DNA of 64,000 nt from contig JALGQZ010000006.1 in the NCBI GenBank assembly GCA_023105745.1, positions 32,441,686 through 32,505,685 on the forward strand, written 5' to 3'. Below, piece by piece: positions 22,380-32,645 of this stretch. Under the pieces are notes generated by a model. It saw only the letters and a program-made list of their open reading frames with translations. It had not been told where the DNA came from and searched no databases. Source of the DNA: Austropuccinia psidii (lineage: Eukaryota; Basidiomycota; Pucciniomycetes; Pucciniales; Sphaerophragmiaceae). Every line of letters starts with the position of its first letter. Within the stretch, counting starts at the first letter, position 1. Both the position numbers and the translations under genes were made by a program.

Positions 22380-23825
22380 CAGCTTAAAGCAGAATTCAAT
22401 CAATAATTAATAGAAAACATGAAAGAAAAGTTTATTGACCTCTTATTCAGATATAAAGATGCCTTTCCAACTGACAAAAAGCCACTAGGTGCCATTATTG
22501 GAAATGAATTAGACATTAACCTCAATTTAGAAAAAACCTTATCCACCTCTGTTAAGGAGACCAGCTTACCCAGCTAGCCCAAGATCTAGAGAAGCCTTAG
22601 AGGTACACATTAAAGAATTAATGGACCTTGGGGTATTAAGAGAAGTAGGACATAATGGACAGGTAGAGGTCACTACACCTGTCATTATTACTTGTCATAA
22701 TGGAAAATCAAGGATGGTAGGGGACTTTAGATCTCTAAATACCTACACTATCCCTGACAGATATGCAATCCTCAGAATTCAAGACACATTTAAACAATTT
22801 TCACAGGCTAAGTTCAATACAGACATGAATGCTCTAAAGGGATTTCACCAATAACTCTTGAAAGACAATTCCAAGAAGCTACTGAGGATAATACTTAAAC
22901 GTGGAATATATGAATATTTAAGAATGCCATTTGGTATAAAAAATGCACCTTCACATTATCAAAGGATGATGAACACCATATTTCCTGAAGAGTTATCAGA
23001 AGCATGGTTAATAATCTATATTTATGATATCATAGTTTTCTCAGAAACTTGGGAAAGTCACTTAACAAGACTAGAAATAGTACTACAAAAGATAGTCCAT
23101 GTGAATATGAAAATTTCCCTCAAAAGGTGTCATTTTGAATATAGTGAGCTGAAAGCGCTAGGAAATGTTCTATTTGGATCAAGCTTGGGAGTAGATAAAA
23201 ACAAATTAGCAGCAGTACTACTGAAACCAATACCCCAAGCCAAAAAAGAAATGCAATAATTTCTAGGATGTGCTGGTTATTCCAGACAGCATATAAAGGA
23301 CTTTTCAAAAATTTCCAAATCCTTGTATAAGCTCTGTGACCAACAGACAGTTTATGAAATGACTGAAGAAAGAGTCAAAGAATATGAGGAATTGAAAATG
23401 ACCTCACAGAGGCCCCATTTCTTCTAATTCCAGATTGGAAACTACCTTTTAAACTATACATTGATGGTTGTGGAGAAGGATTAGGTGCTGCACTACACCA
23501 GATACAAATTATCAATGATAAACCTATTGAAGGACCAATTTTCTTCATTTCAAGACAAATTAAGCCAACAGAAGCAAGGTTTGGAGAAAGCCAAATAGAA
23601 TTTCTTTTCTTAGTGTGGGCTTTAGAAAAATTAAATTATTATTTGGACGTTACAGAGTTTGATGTAACTACAGAATGTAATGTTGTAAATTCTTTGTTAA
23701 ACATGAAGACACCAAATAGACATCTGCTAAGATGGCAAATTTCTATCCAAGAATATAGAGGAAATATTACTATAGTTCATAAATCTGGAAATATTCATAA
23801 AAATGCAGATGGTATTAGTAGATAG
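22380..23825 (+). pseudogene. Element C RT and RNase H, catalytic Asp lost
   Basis: RT motifs occur in order: RMVGDFRSLNTYTIPDRY, then NALKGFHQ, a TAA at 22852, then [14 protein letters not shown]. The catalytic box reads IYIYDIIV where A reads IYIDDIIV, so the first of the paired aspartates is a tyrosine. RNase H follows ([46 protein letters not shown]). A frameshift near 22540, a stop at 23259 and another frameshift near 23400 break it further. It ends at TAG 23823. Confidence 0.85.
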
Positions 23826-23829
23826 GCTT

Positions 23830-25337
23830 TAGCAAATACCCCTGAAAACCCAGCATGGGTACCACAGGAAGAGCACCATATAGAAGTCATATGTCTCACA
23901 GACATTGGCACATAATTCTTTAATCAAGTTAAAGAAATCTATAAGATTGATAAGAGCTGTCATATTCTATGCCAACTTCTGATGAAAGACTGCAAAGGCT
24001 CATCACTCCCATCCAAACTAGATTAAATATGAAAAAAAGCATATGATGAAGGAAGATTCCACCTCCTTGAAAGAATCCTGTATCATAGGACAAAACACAC
24101 ATGTGTTATGACCTTAACAGATAGAACCTTGATAAATACTATATTACATGAATGTCATGATAGTTTTTCATCTGGGCATCTCTAAGAAGATAGGAAATTG
24201 GCAAGGGTTAAGACCTGCTCTTGGTGGCCAAATTGGAGAAAAGATGTTGCAGTATACTTTTAAACCTGTGACAGATGTCTAAAAGCAAACAGAGCCACAG
24301 GAAAGAAATTTGGAATTATTATCCAAATCCAAGAACCAAAATCCCCATGGGGAATAGGTCATATGGATTGGGTAACAGCCTTACCTCCAGGAGGATACAG
24401 GAGTTACAATACATTCCTAGTACTGGTTTACAGATACAACAAAACTCCAATGTTCCTACCATGTCATAAAGATGACACAGCTATGGAGACATCCATAATG
24501 ATATGGAATAAAGTTATTGGCCACATAGGCTTATTACAAAATATCATAAGTGACAGAGACCCAAAATCCACTTCCGCATTATGGACAAACCTCTATACCT
24601 TGTTTGGAGCAAAGTTATCATTCTCAACAGCTCACCACCCTCAAACTGATGGTCTAGCAGAAAGAATGATACAGACCTTAGAAGACATGATCAGAAGATT
24701 CTGTGCTTATGGACTAGAATTAAAGTACTCTAATGATTTTACCAATAATTGGTGTACCTTTATACCAGCTCTTGAACTGGCATATAAAACATCAATCCAT
24801 TATTCAACTGGAAAAACACCATAAATTTTAGAAAAAAGTTGGAATCCAAGGCTTCCTTATGATACCCTCAAAAAGGACTTAGTGGATATACATCCAACAG
24901 AAAGCAGCTTTAAAAGGCTGCTTGAAAAAGCAAGACATCATGCACACAGATGTATGCAAGACTCTTTTAAATATGAAAAAGACAGATGGGATAAAAGTCA
25001 TAAACCACATGACTTTAAAGTAGGAGACTTGGTTTTAGTATCAACTCTGAATTTCAATAATGTCAAAGGCCCAAAGAGATTGAAAGATTCTTTTTCAGGA
25101 CCATGTATGATAAACGCACTACATGGACCTAATGCTGTGCAATTAGAGGTAATGGGTGAACCTGTGAACAATCAACCAAATTTCCCTGTAAGTCTGATAA
25201 ACCTTACAGCTCAAGTGACAAAGATTTATTTCCACTAAGAAATAACCCCCCACTTGAAATCCCCCCTCTAGAAGAAGGAGAAGAAAAGAAAATTGTAAAA
25301 TTCCTCAAGTAAAGAAGGACAAGAAACAAAAAAGAAA
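23830..25337 (+). pseudogene. Element C integrase, cut at its chromodomain by array G
   Basis: A zinc domain (ECHDSFSSGHL, then CDRCLKANR) contains stops. A better preserved core runs 24363-24824 ([36 protein letters not shown]). The C-terminal domain is 24882-25238 (KVGDLVLVSTLNFNNVKG). The catalytic Asp, Asp and Glu all seem present. A frameshift near 25200 follows, and the chromodomain begins just before 25342, where array G is inserted; the remainder is at 42355. Confidence 0.85.
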
Positions 25338-25342
25338 GGGAA

Positions 25343-27169
25343 TGTAAGGTGTGGATATGAAACTTTGATTAAAAATCAAGTACTTTTCCTGTCCTCAAAA
25401 TTTGTATAAGGTAAAAATAATTTTAAAAATAGTAATAAATATTATTTTTAAGAGAAAACACGCCAAATTTATTGTTTATTACTCTATTAGTATAAAACAA
25501 TAATATTATAAAGATTTATTGTTTTACCAACAATAAAAATGTATCCAAATATACTGTACAAGAGATATTTAAGGCTACAAAAGGAATTTCTTCAAGAGAA
25601 ATTTCAATTGGCATTAATTGAGCAAAGAACTTCAAGAAATTAATTAAAGAGCAAAGTCTTTAAAAAGAATATTCAAGAGAAAACACACCCAAAAGTGACC
25701 AAAGTGAATTTGGAAACAAAGTGACAAAGTTTACAGTGATTAAAGATGCTTTAATTCACTTTTGGGGTGGTTCAGGGGTAAAAATGACTATAGAAGTTAC
25801 AAACAATGATTATAATGAGTTTTTCACGTGGGTAAAAGGTTTAAAATGATTTAAGAAAGGTGGTTGGAATCTTTTATTGATTGGTTTAACAATTTTTAAA
25901 CTAATTATAAAAGGAAAAGATTCTAACATGAAGAGAAAAGTGGGGCAAAGAAGAAATTCTTTTATAGCCATCAATTTTCTTACTCCAAAAGTAAATTTTA
26001 CTCTTATCAGTCGTGAAAAACAGTCTGACAACAGAAAAGCCAATTATGGCATCATTGAACCCTGGTTTAGACCAAAAAAGGGCCGGTTTAAGCCATTTTT
26101 AGCCATTTTAGACCCTTAAAGCAGCCATTACTATAGCAATACCTGGTCTAGAGCCTTGAAATCACGTCAGAATGTGTGTAAGAGACGTAGAGACCAGTTA
26201 AAACTGTATTTACTATGATTATTTTATCTTAAGGGTAGCTTTACCCTCTTGGCAACAGCTAAAACTACCCCAGTTGGTATCAAAACCTCATCATCAATTG
26301 AGTCCACAGACCCTGTAACTCAATTCCAGGCCAAAAGTGATGAACCTATGCGTGAATTTTGACACCACATGCCTGTCAGCAAGGATTTTGGGGGTCTAGC
26401 TCCCCCTTAGAGCTGGACTTCCTTTCCCCCCCCCCAAATTTAATCTTTCCAATTTATTTTTCCTTTAATGCCTCATCATGTATTATACTTATAATTTACA
26501 TATGTAATTCAATTGAGTTGTACAGTTCAATACAGTAATAATGGATACCTCATATGTAAATCAAAGTTCACTTATGTAATACATGCGCACATTTTGACAT
26601 TTCAATTGAATTCAATTGAAAATACTTTAATTCCTCATAACTTCTAAAATATACACAACACCTCAATTTTAACACAAATTTTGGTGATTAACACTACATG
26701 TGATGTGAATTAAATTAAAGTTTTGAGTATTTTCAATTTTCATACAGAAAATACTAAAAACTTAATTTAAGCTCATTTAGAGCTTAGTTACAAAATTTTC
26801 ACTCAGAGGTGACTCCACCTGATTTTTTATGAGGAATCCAATGGTGAAATAATCTTTATATGTTTATTTATTGGTTAAAGTTTATAATAATCTTTATTCA
26901 ACTTTTTTCCAAATTTATTTATTTATTTACAATTTTGTTAAAAATTCATTTTTACTTAATTTTTTCAAGTATAAATGTAATTTTATAATTTCAAAATTTA
27001 ATGTAATTTTACTTTTAAATTGTAATCAAATTTTCAATTTTGAATATAATTTTATTTTTATATTTTCTTTTTATTTTGATAATATAAATAAATTTATTTT
27101 ATTTATATTTATATGTTAATTTTGTATTTGTGGTCTTTTGGGTATATGAAATTACCTCTAAGGCTCACA
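25343..27169 (-). repeat. Array G, LTR 1 (leftmost; 3' LTR of the first unit)
   Basis: It starts TGTAAGGTGTGG and ends GGCTCACA on the plus strand (the reverse of A's LTR). The part before 26377 differs from LTRs 2-4 at many sites. From 26378 to its end it is identical to LTRs 2 and 3. An antisense (plus-strand) frame occupies 25877-26119. Confidence 0.92.
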
Positions 27170-27188
27170 TTCCCTCCCCCCAAAAAAA
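27170..27188 (-). other. Array G polypurine tract (unit 1)
   Basis: Read on the minus strand, a CTTTTTTTGGGGGGAGGGAA tract abuts the LTR. Identical copies lie at 32230 and 37290. Confidence 0.8.
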
Positions 27189-27193
27189 GAATA

Positions 27194-27565
27194 TTACTTT
27201 GTAATATTGTTATTTCTAGTGTGTCCGAACCTTCTGAGAAGTTTCTTAGCTTCAGGTATGTCTTTTTCTCTTGTTCTGTATTCAGACAGATGTCCTGAGA
27301 AGGGGCTGTCATGGCATTCTTTCAGTACAAGATTGATTAATGACCTGTCCACAACTGTCATGACACATGTGTGCTTGGTGTTGTGATGAATTATACCATC
27401 CATTAGGTGAAATCCTCCTTCATCATAAGATCCTTTCCATACTTCATCTAAGGCATGTATTAGAGAGTTGTCTTTACAGTCTTTGTTCACTAATTGGCAT
27501 AAGATGCTACAATTCCTATCTTGAATGTAACTATTTCTGACCTTTTCAAAGAAGGTGGTGTTCAA
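27194..27565 (-). pseudogene. Array G unit 1: integrase zinc domain fused to chromodomain tail
   Basis: This 123-codon frame begins MNTTFFEKVRNSY and keeps the N-terminal part of integrase, including the two histidines in [11 protein letters not shown]. It then jumps to the end of the chromodomain (EKDIPEAKKLLRRFGH). A has about 1.2 kb between these points (11221-12410). The catalytic core is gone. It follows the gag stop after a few codons, so it may simply be untranslated remnant. Confidence 0.85.
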
Positions 27566-27585
27566 GTCTGTAACACTTATTCCTT

Positions 27586-29931
27586 CTATTGGTATTTGGT
27601 TTTCATAAGTTGTGCATCTTGAACCTTTGATAAATCAAGTTGATCATTGCTCAATTGTGGCAAGTGGGAATAAGATTCCATGATGTCAAAAGTGGCATTG
27701 ATATTTTCTATATCTTTTGAAGATTCAGAAAATATGGATGACTTATCATCTGAATTTTCTTCAATTATGTCATCTTTTTCAACATCAGGTTCCTTTTTAA
27801 TATTAATTTCATTGATTTTCCCCCTTTTTGGACATGTATTAGCTAAATGAGTGGTGCTTTGGCAAATATGGCACTTTCTGACTGTATCTGCAGATTTATA
27901 CCTAACATTATTAGAATTTTCTTCAGGGTTTGCTTCCACAGAATCTTTCCAAGGTGTATTAAACCTTGTTTTGAGATTCACCATACTAGAACCAATTTTG
28001 GTTCCGGTGGTTACTTTGTCTGATATATTGATAATATCCTCTGCTGAAGATTGTTCAGTAGTCCTGCTTTTGACAGAATGCTCTAAGTCACCTCCACATT
28101 GTCTCAGGATTTTTCTATGGATCATAAATTCTAACATGTCAGGATATAATGCTGTTAACCTGTCTTTTTGTTGGCAAAACCATGGTAAAGCTTTGTCTTT
28201 ATCAGAATTAAATTTGGCAGATTCAAAGGCTGTTTCAACTTTAAACCTCCAAGCATCATTTTCCCATTTGTTGATGATTTGGGTTTTCCACCAAGTCCAA
28301 CTCTGGTGTCCATGTGCTTGTCTTATTTTGATGTACCATCTGTGAGCTGATTTGGTAAACAAGGTGTTAAATCTGTATTTTACCAATCTTTCTGTTAATT
28401 TAAAATCCTCTTTGATAATGTCAATACCTCTAATGAATTCCATATGGTCATACTCTCCTTCACCACTGAAGTGAGCCCATTCTTTAAGTTTTGGAACCTC
28501 TTTCAAGAGTGATTGGCCCATTGATGGTTCTAAGTTATGAAAAGAAGTAGAAAATTCATTTTTTAACTGTGAATTTTCAATATCCAATACTTGTGGATTG
28601 GGAATTCTTGCATCTTTGTTTTGATTCAGAGGTGTAGAAAATTTTGGTAAAGTGTGTAGCAGTTGTTCAATATAATTCATTTTACTGTTGTTACACCTTT
28701 GTGAATTTCTTAATTCATGTTGCAAGTTTTGTATAGAGTTTATGACATTCTTTTTATGATCATCCTCTTTATATGTTAGCTCATTCCATAATTCTGTTTG
28801 TTTAGTATTATCAGATATAACCTCATTTAACTTTATTGTTAATTTTGATAATTCCTCTCTTGAGGTATCAAAATGCTTTTTCAGGGCAACTATATTTGTC
28901 TTTACTTCAGAAAATGATTTTGAAATATCATCAAGAGCTTTTTTATTATCTTCTTTGATAGTGCTTATGGCTTGTTTTATTATTGTTTCAATTATGTCAT
29001 CAATATTGAATTTAGAATATTTGTCTGTTAATTCTTTAATAATGGCAGATTGTTCATTTATCTTAATGCCAAAATAATTATAATTATTGGAAGTTTTGAT
29101 TGTTCTTAAAACTCTTTCAAAGCATTTAAGTGTATCATTTATTTTGCTCAGACTCAAGTTATTTGTTTTAAGATTGTCACAAATTGATGTATGCTTATCA
29201 GAAAGATGACTTTTTACATCAGAAATAGCTTTATACAACTCTGGAATACACTCAAAAGTATCAGAAATTATATTCGATATTTTAATCTGGCTTCCTCCTT
29301 CTTTTGTAATTCCATCATGGTTCTGGCCATTTGAAATAAATTTTCCATGGCATCCTGTTGAGTCTTTGGAATTCTGTAGCCCTGGCTGTAAGGCTTTGGG
29401 GCTGGTGCCTTCCCTTTGCCCTGGTTTGTAGTTTGTGGCTGCTTTTTCACGTGGGAATTGCTGGTGCTGGCCACTAAGGCTGTTTTGGGCACTGGTTTGG
29501 GTGGTGGAGGGTTGTTTTTCCTCAATTCTAGTGTCAAAAGCATCATGTTTTTCTTCTCCATCAATGGATGCCATCCATTGAGCAATTTGCAAGTATTGGG
29601 ATGGCCCAGGAATTTTCTCACAGTCAGGGAGGAATTCATGCAATTCTTCCACAGGTCTGCAAGGATCTTGTACTCCTTGAACTGAAGTGCATTGTTTTAT
29701 GCACTGTTGCTGGCTTTTTATATGTCCACTGAGGCTTGTTGTGGCAGTGTCAGCTCTTTTTGAAGGTAAAATGGTATTATCAGCTTCAGAATGACCCATT
29801 TTAGTTGTTTGGAAGTCATCAACTGACCCTTTTCCTTCTGTACCTGATTGGCCTCTGCCATAATCAGGTATATTACCTTTCTGGGAGCTGCTTGAGGGGT
29901 TATAGCTGGCTCCTGACCTGGTTGAAGGCAT
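27586..29931 (-). CDS. Array G unit 1: intact 781-residue Gag
   Basis: One open frame starts at ATG 29931 (MPSTRSGASY) and stops at 27586 just after LMKTKYQ, where the deletion of protease, RT and RNase H begins. It has a low-complexity basic N-terminus; a helical, asparagine- and lysine-rich middle likely to form coiled coils (about residues 240-440); a capsid region ([20 protein letters not shown]) around residue 500; and an intact CX2CX4HX4C knuckle ([14 protein letters not shown]). A is broken here by a stop and a frameshift; G is not. Open gag in otherwise deleted elements suggests that Gag could still package RNA, with RT and integrase supplied by a relative such as A. That is inference. 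Confidence 0.85.
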   Translation of the reverse strand: MPSTRSGASYNPSSSSQKGNIPDYGRGQSGTEGKGSVDDFQTTKMGHSEADNTILPSKRADTATTSLSGHIKSQQQCIKQCTSVQGVQDPCRPVEELHEFLPDCEKIPGPSQYLQIAQWMASIDGEEKHDAFDTRIEEKQPSTTQTSAQNSLSGQHQQFPREKAATNYKPGQREGTSPKALQPGLQNSKDSTGCHGKFISNGQNHDGITKEGGSQIKISNIISDTFECIPELYKAISDVKSHLSDKHTSICDNLKTNNLSLSKINDTLKCFERVLRTIKTSNNYNYFGIKINEQSAIIKELTDKYSKFNIDDIIETIIKQAISTIKEDNKKALDDISKSFSEVKTNIVALKKHFDTSREELSKLTIKLNEVISDNTKQTELWNELTYKEDDHKKNVINSIQNLQHELRNSQRCNNSKMNYIEQLLHTLPKFSTPLNQNKDARIPNPQVLDIENSQLKNEFSTSFHNLEPSMGQSLLKEVPKLKEWAHFSGEGEYDHMEFIRGIDIIKEDFKLTERLVKYRFNTLFTKSAHRWYIKIRQAHGHQSWTWWKTQIINKWENDAWRFKVETAFESAKFNSDKDKALPWFCQQKDRLTALYPDMLEFMIHRKILRQCGGDLEHSVKSRTTEQSSAEDIINISDKVTTGTKIGSSMVNLKTRFNTPWKDSVEANPEENSNNVRYKSADTVRKCHICQSTTHLANTCPKRGKINEINIKKEPDVEKDDIIEENSDDKSSIFSESSKDIENINATFDIMESYSHLPQLSNDQLDLSKVQDAQLMKTKYQ

Positions 29932-29981
29932 AATTATGGTTAAAAAGGATTAAAATAGTAATTTTGCGTCAAAAAACTTAC
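29918..29981 (-). other. Array G unit 1: intron containing the gag start
   Basis: On the minus strand it starts GTAAGT and ends ACCAG, 64 nt, with the gag ATG 14 nt from its end, exactly as in A. The upstream ORF1 exon, however, has an in-frame TAA (ATTTAACCA, near 30060) where A reads AAG, so the spliced product is probably lost in G. Copies: 34978-35041 and 40038-40101. Confidence 0.5.
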
Positions 29982-30385
29982 TATTGGCCAAATCTTTGGC
30001 TTTCTGAAGAGTATTACCTATTTCCAAGTTGACTAATTCAGAAGAAATTGGCTCTGGTTAAATATTCTGAGTCACAATAATAGTACTATTATGATCAGAA
30101 TTAACAGTACTGGAAGGAATAATGCTGGTTACTGTTGAGGCTGTTTCAATGTTTTCTTGTCTTACCACGTTTTCATACACTAAAATCAATGAAAAAACCA
30201 ATTAATTAAGTAAAAAAAGGATATTTCAAAAAGGAAATTAAAATATAAACCTCACTTATAATATTAAAAGAAAATATTTTTTATTGCTTTTTTGAATTAT
30301 AAGTATTTTTTATATGTTTTTAAATTTTTCAATATAAGAAAAAAGATTTAAAAAGAGTAAAAAGGATATGTCACAAGTAAAATAT

Positions 30386-30403
30386 CACGGCTGGGCCCCC
30401 AAA
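30386..30403 (-). other. Array G primer-binding site (unit 1)
   Basis: Read on the minus strand it is TTTGGGGGCCCAGCCGTG, the same as in A, directly beside LTR 2. Copies: 35446-35463 and 40506-40523. Confidence 0.8.
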
Positions 30404-32229
30404 TGTAAGGTGTGGATATGAAACTTTGATTAAAAATCAAGTACTTTTCCTGTCCTCAAAATTTGTATAAGGTAAAAATCAATTAAAAATAGTAAGAAAT
30501 ATTATTTTTAAGAGAAAACACGAGAAACTTACTTTTTATAACTTTATTAGTATAAAACAATAATATTATAAAGATTTATTGTTTTACCAACAATAAAAAT
30601 GTATCCAAAAATACTATACAAGAGATATTTAAGGCTACAAAAGGAATTTCTTCAAGAGAAATTTCAATTGGAATCAATTGAGAAAAGAACTTCAAGAAAT
30701 TAAATAAAGAGCAAAGTCTTTGAAAAGAATATTCAAGAGAAAACACACCCAAAAGTGACCAAAGTGAATTTGGAAACAAAGTGACAAAGTTTACAGTGAT
30801 TAAAGATGCTTTAATTCACTTTTGGGGTGGTTCAGGGGTAAGAATGATTATAGAAGTTACAAACAATGATTATAATGGGTTTTTCACGTGGTTAAAAGGT
30901 TTAAAATGATTTAAGAAAGGTGGTTGGAATCTTTTATTGATTGGTTTAACAATTTTTAAACTAATTATAAAAGGAAAAGATTCTAACATGAAGAGAAAAG
31001 TGGGGCAAAGAAGACATTCTTTTATAGCCATCAATTTTCTTACTCCAAAAGTGAAATTTACTCTTGTCAGTCGTGAAGAACAGTTTGACAACAGAAAAGC
31101 CAATTATGGCATGATTGAACCCTGGTTTAGACCAAAAAAGGGCTGGTTTAAGCCATTTTTAGCCATTTTAGACCCTTAAAGCAGCCATTACTATAGCAAT
31201 ACCTGGTCTAGAGCCTTCAAATCACGTCAGAATGTTTTTGAGAGACGTAGAAACCAGTTAAAACTGTTTTTACTATGATTGTTTTATCTTAAGGGTAGTT
31301 TTACCCTCTTGGCAACAGCTAAAACTACCCCAGTTGGTATCAAAACCTCATCATCAATTGAGTCCACAGACCCTGTAACTCAGTTCCAGGCCAAAATTGA
31401 TGAACCTTTGCGTGAATTTTGACACCACACGCCTGTAAGCAAGGATTTTGGGGGTCTAGCTCCCCCTTAGAGCTGGACTTCCTTTCCCCCCCCCCAAATT
31501 TAATCTTTCCAATTTATTTTTCCTTTAATGCCTCATCATGTATTATACTTATAATTTACATATGTAATTCAATTGAGTTGTACAGTTCAATACAGTAATA
31601 ATGGATACCTCATATGTAAATCAAAGTTCACTTATGTAATACATGCGCACATTTTGACATTTCAATTGAATTCAATTGAAAATACTTTAATTCCTCATAA
31701 CTTCTAAAATATACACAACACCTCAATTTTAACACAAATTTTGGTGATTAACACTACATGTGATGTGAATTAAATTAAAGTTTTGAGTATTTTCAATTTT
31801 CATACAGAAAATACTAAAAACTTAATTTAAGCTCATTTAGAGCTTAGTTACAAAATTTTCACTCAGAGGTGACTCCACCTGATTTTTTATGAGGAATCCA
31901 ATGGTGAAATAATCTTTATATGTTTATTTATTGGTTAAAGTTTATAATAATCTTTATTCAACTTTTTTCCAAATTTATTTATTTATTTACAATTTTGTTA
32001 AAAATTCATTTTTACTTAATTTTTTCAAGTATAAATGTAATTTTATAATTTCAAAATTTAATGTAATTTTACTTTTAAATTGTAATCAAATTTTCAATTT
32101 TGAATATAATTTTATTTTTATATTTTCTTTTTATTTTGATAATATAAATAAATTTATTTTATTTATATTTATATGTTAATTTTGTATTTGTGGTCTTTTG
32201 GGTATATGAAATTACCTCTAAGGCTCACA
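30404..32229 (-). repeat. Array G, LTR 2 (hybrid)
   Basis: It is shared by units 1 and 2. Its left part matches LTR 4 (for example AAGC at 31437-31440, CACAC just before) and its right part matches LTR 1. The switch lies between 31438 and 31474. Confidence 0.92.
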
Positions 32230-32253
32230 TTCCCTCCCCCCAAAAAAAGAATA

Positions 32254-32625
32254 TTACTTTGTAATATTGTTATTTCTAGTGTGTCCGAACCTTCTGAGAA
32301 GTTTCTTAGCTTCAGGTATGTCTTTTTCTCTTGTTCTGTATTCAGACAGATGTCCTGAGAAGGGGCTGTCATGGCATTCTTTCAGTACAAGATTGATTAA
32401 TGACCTGTCCACAACTGTCATGACACATGTGTGCTTGGTGTTGTGATGAATTATACCATCCATTAGGTGAAATCCTCCTTCATCATAAGATCCTTTCCAT
32501 ACTTCATCTAAGGCATGTATTAGAGAGTTGTCTTTACAGTCTTTGTTCACTAATTGGCATAAGATGCTACAATTCCTATCTTGAATGTAACTATTTCTGA
32601 CCTTTTCAAAGAAGGTGGTGTTCAA
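32254..32625 (-). pseudogene. Array G unit 2: integrase remnant
   Basis: Translated product identical to the remnant at 27194-27565: integrase zinc domain joined to the last part of the chromodomain. Confidence 0.85.
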
Positions 32626-32645
32626 GTCTGTAACACTTATTCCTT

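Noticed and set aside
26420..26440. Poly-C tract as a recombination hotspot or G-quadruplex
   Set aside because: It is a single homopolymer run of about 12, without the repeated G-runs needed for a quadruplex. Its closeness to the crossover interval is noted in the array finding as a possible assembly problem instead.
27851..28345. Plus-strand frame of 164 codons inside each G unit (also 32911 and 37971)
   Set aside because: It is antisense to the conserved gag/knuckle coding region and is the mirror of a constrained frame; a related frame opposite A's gag is shorter and broken up.
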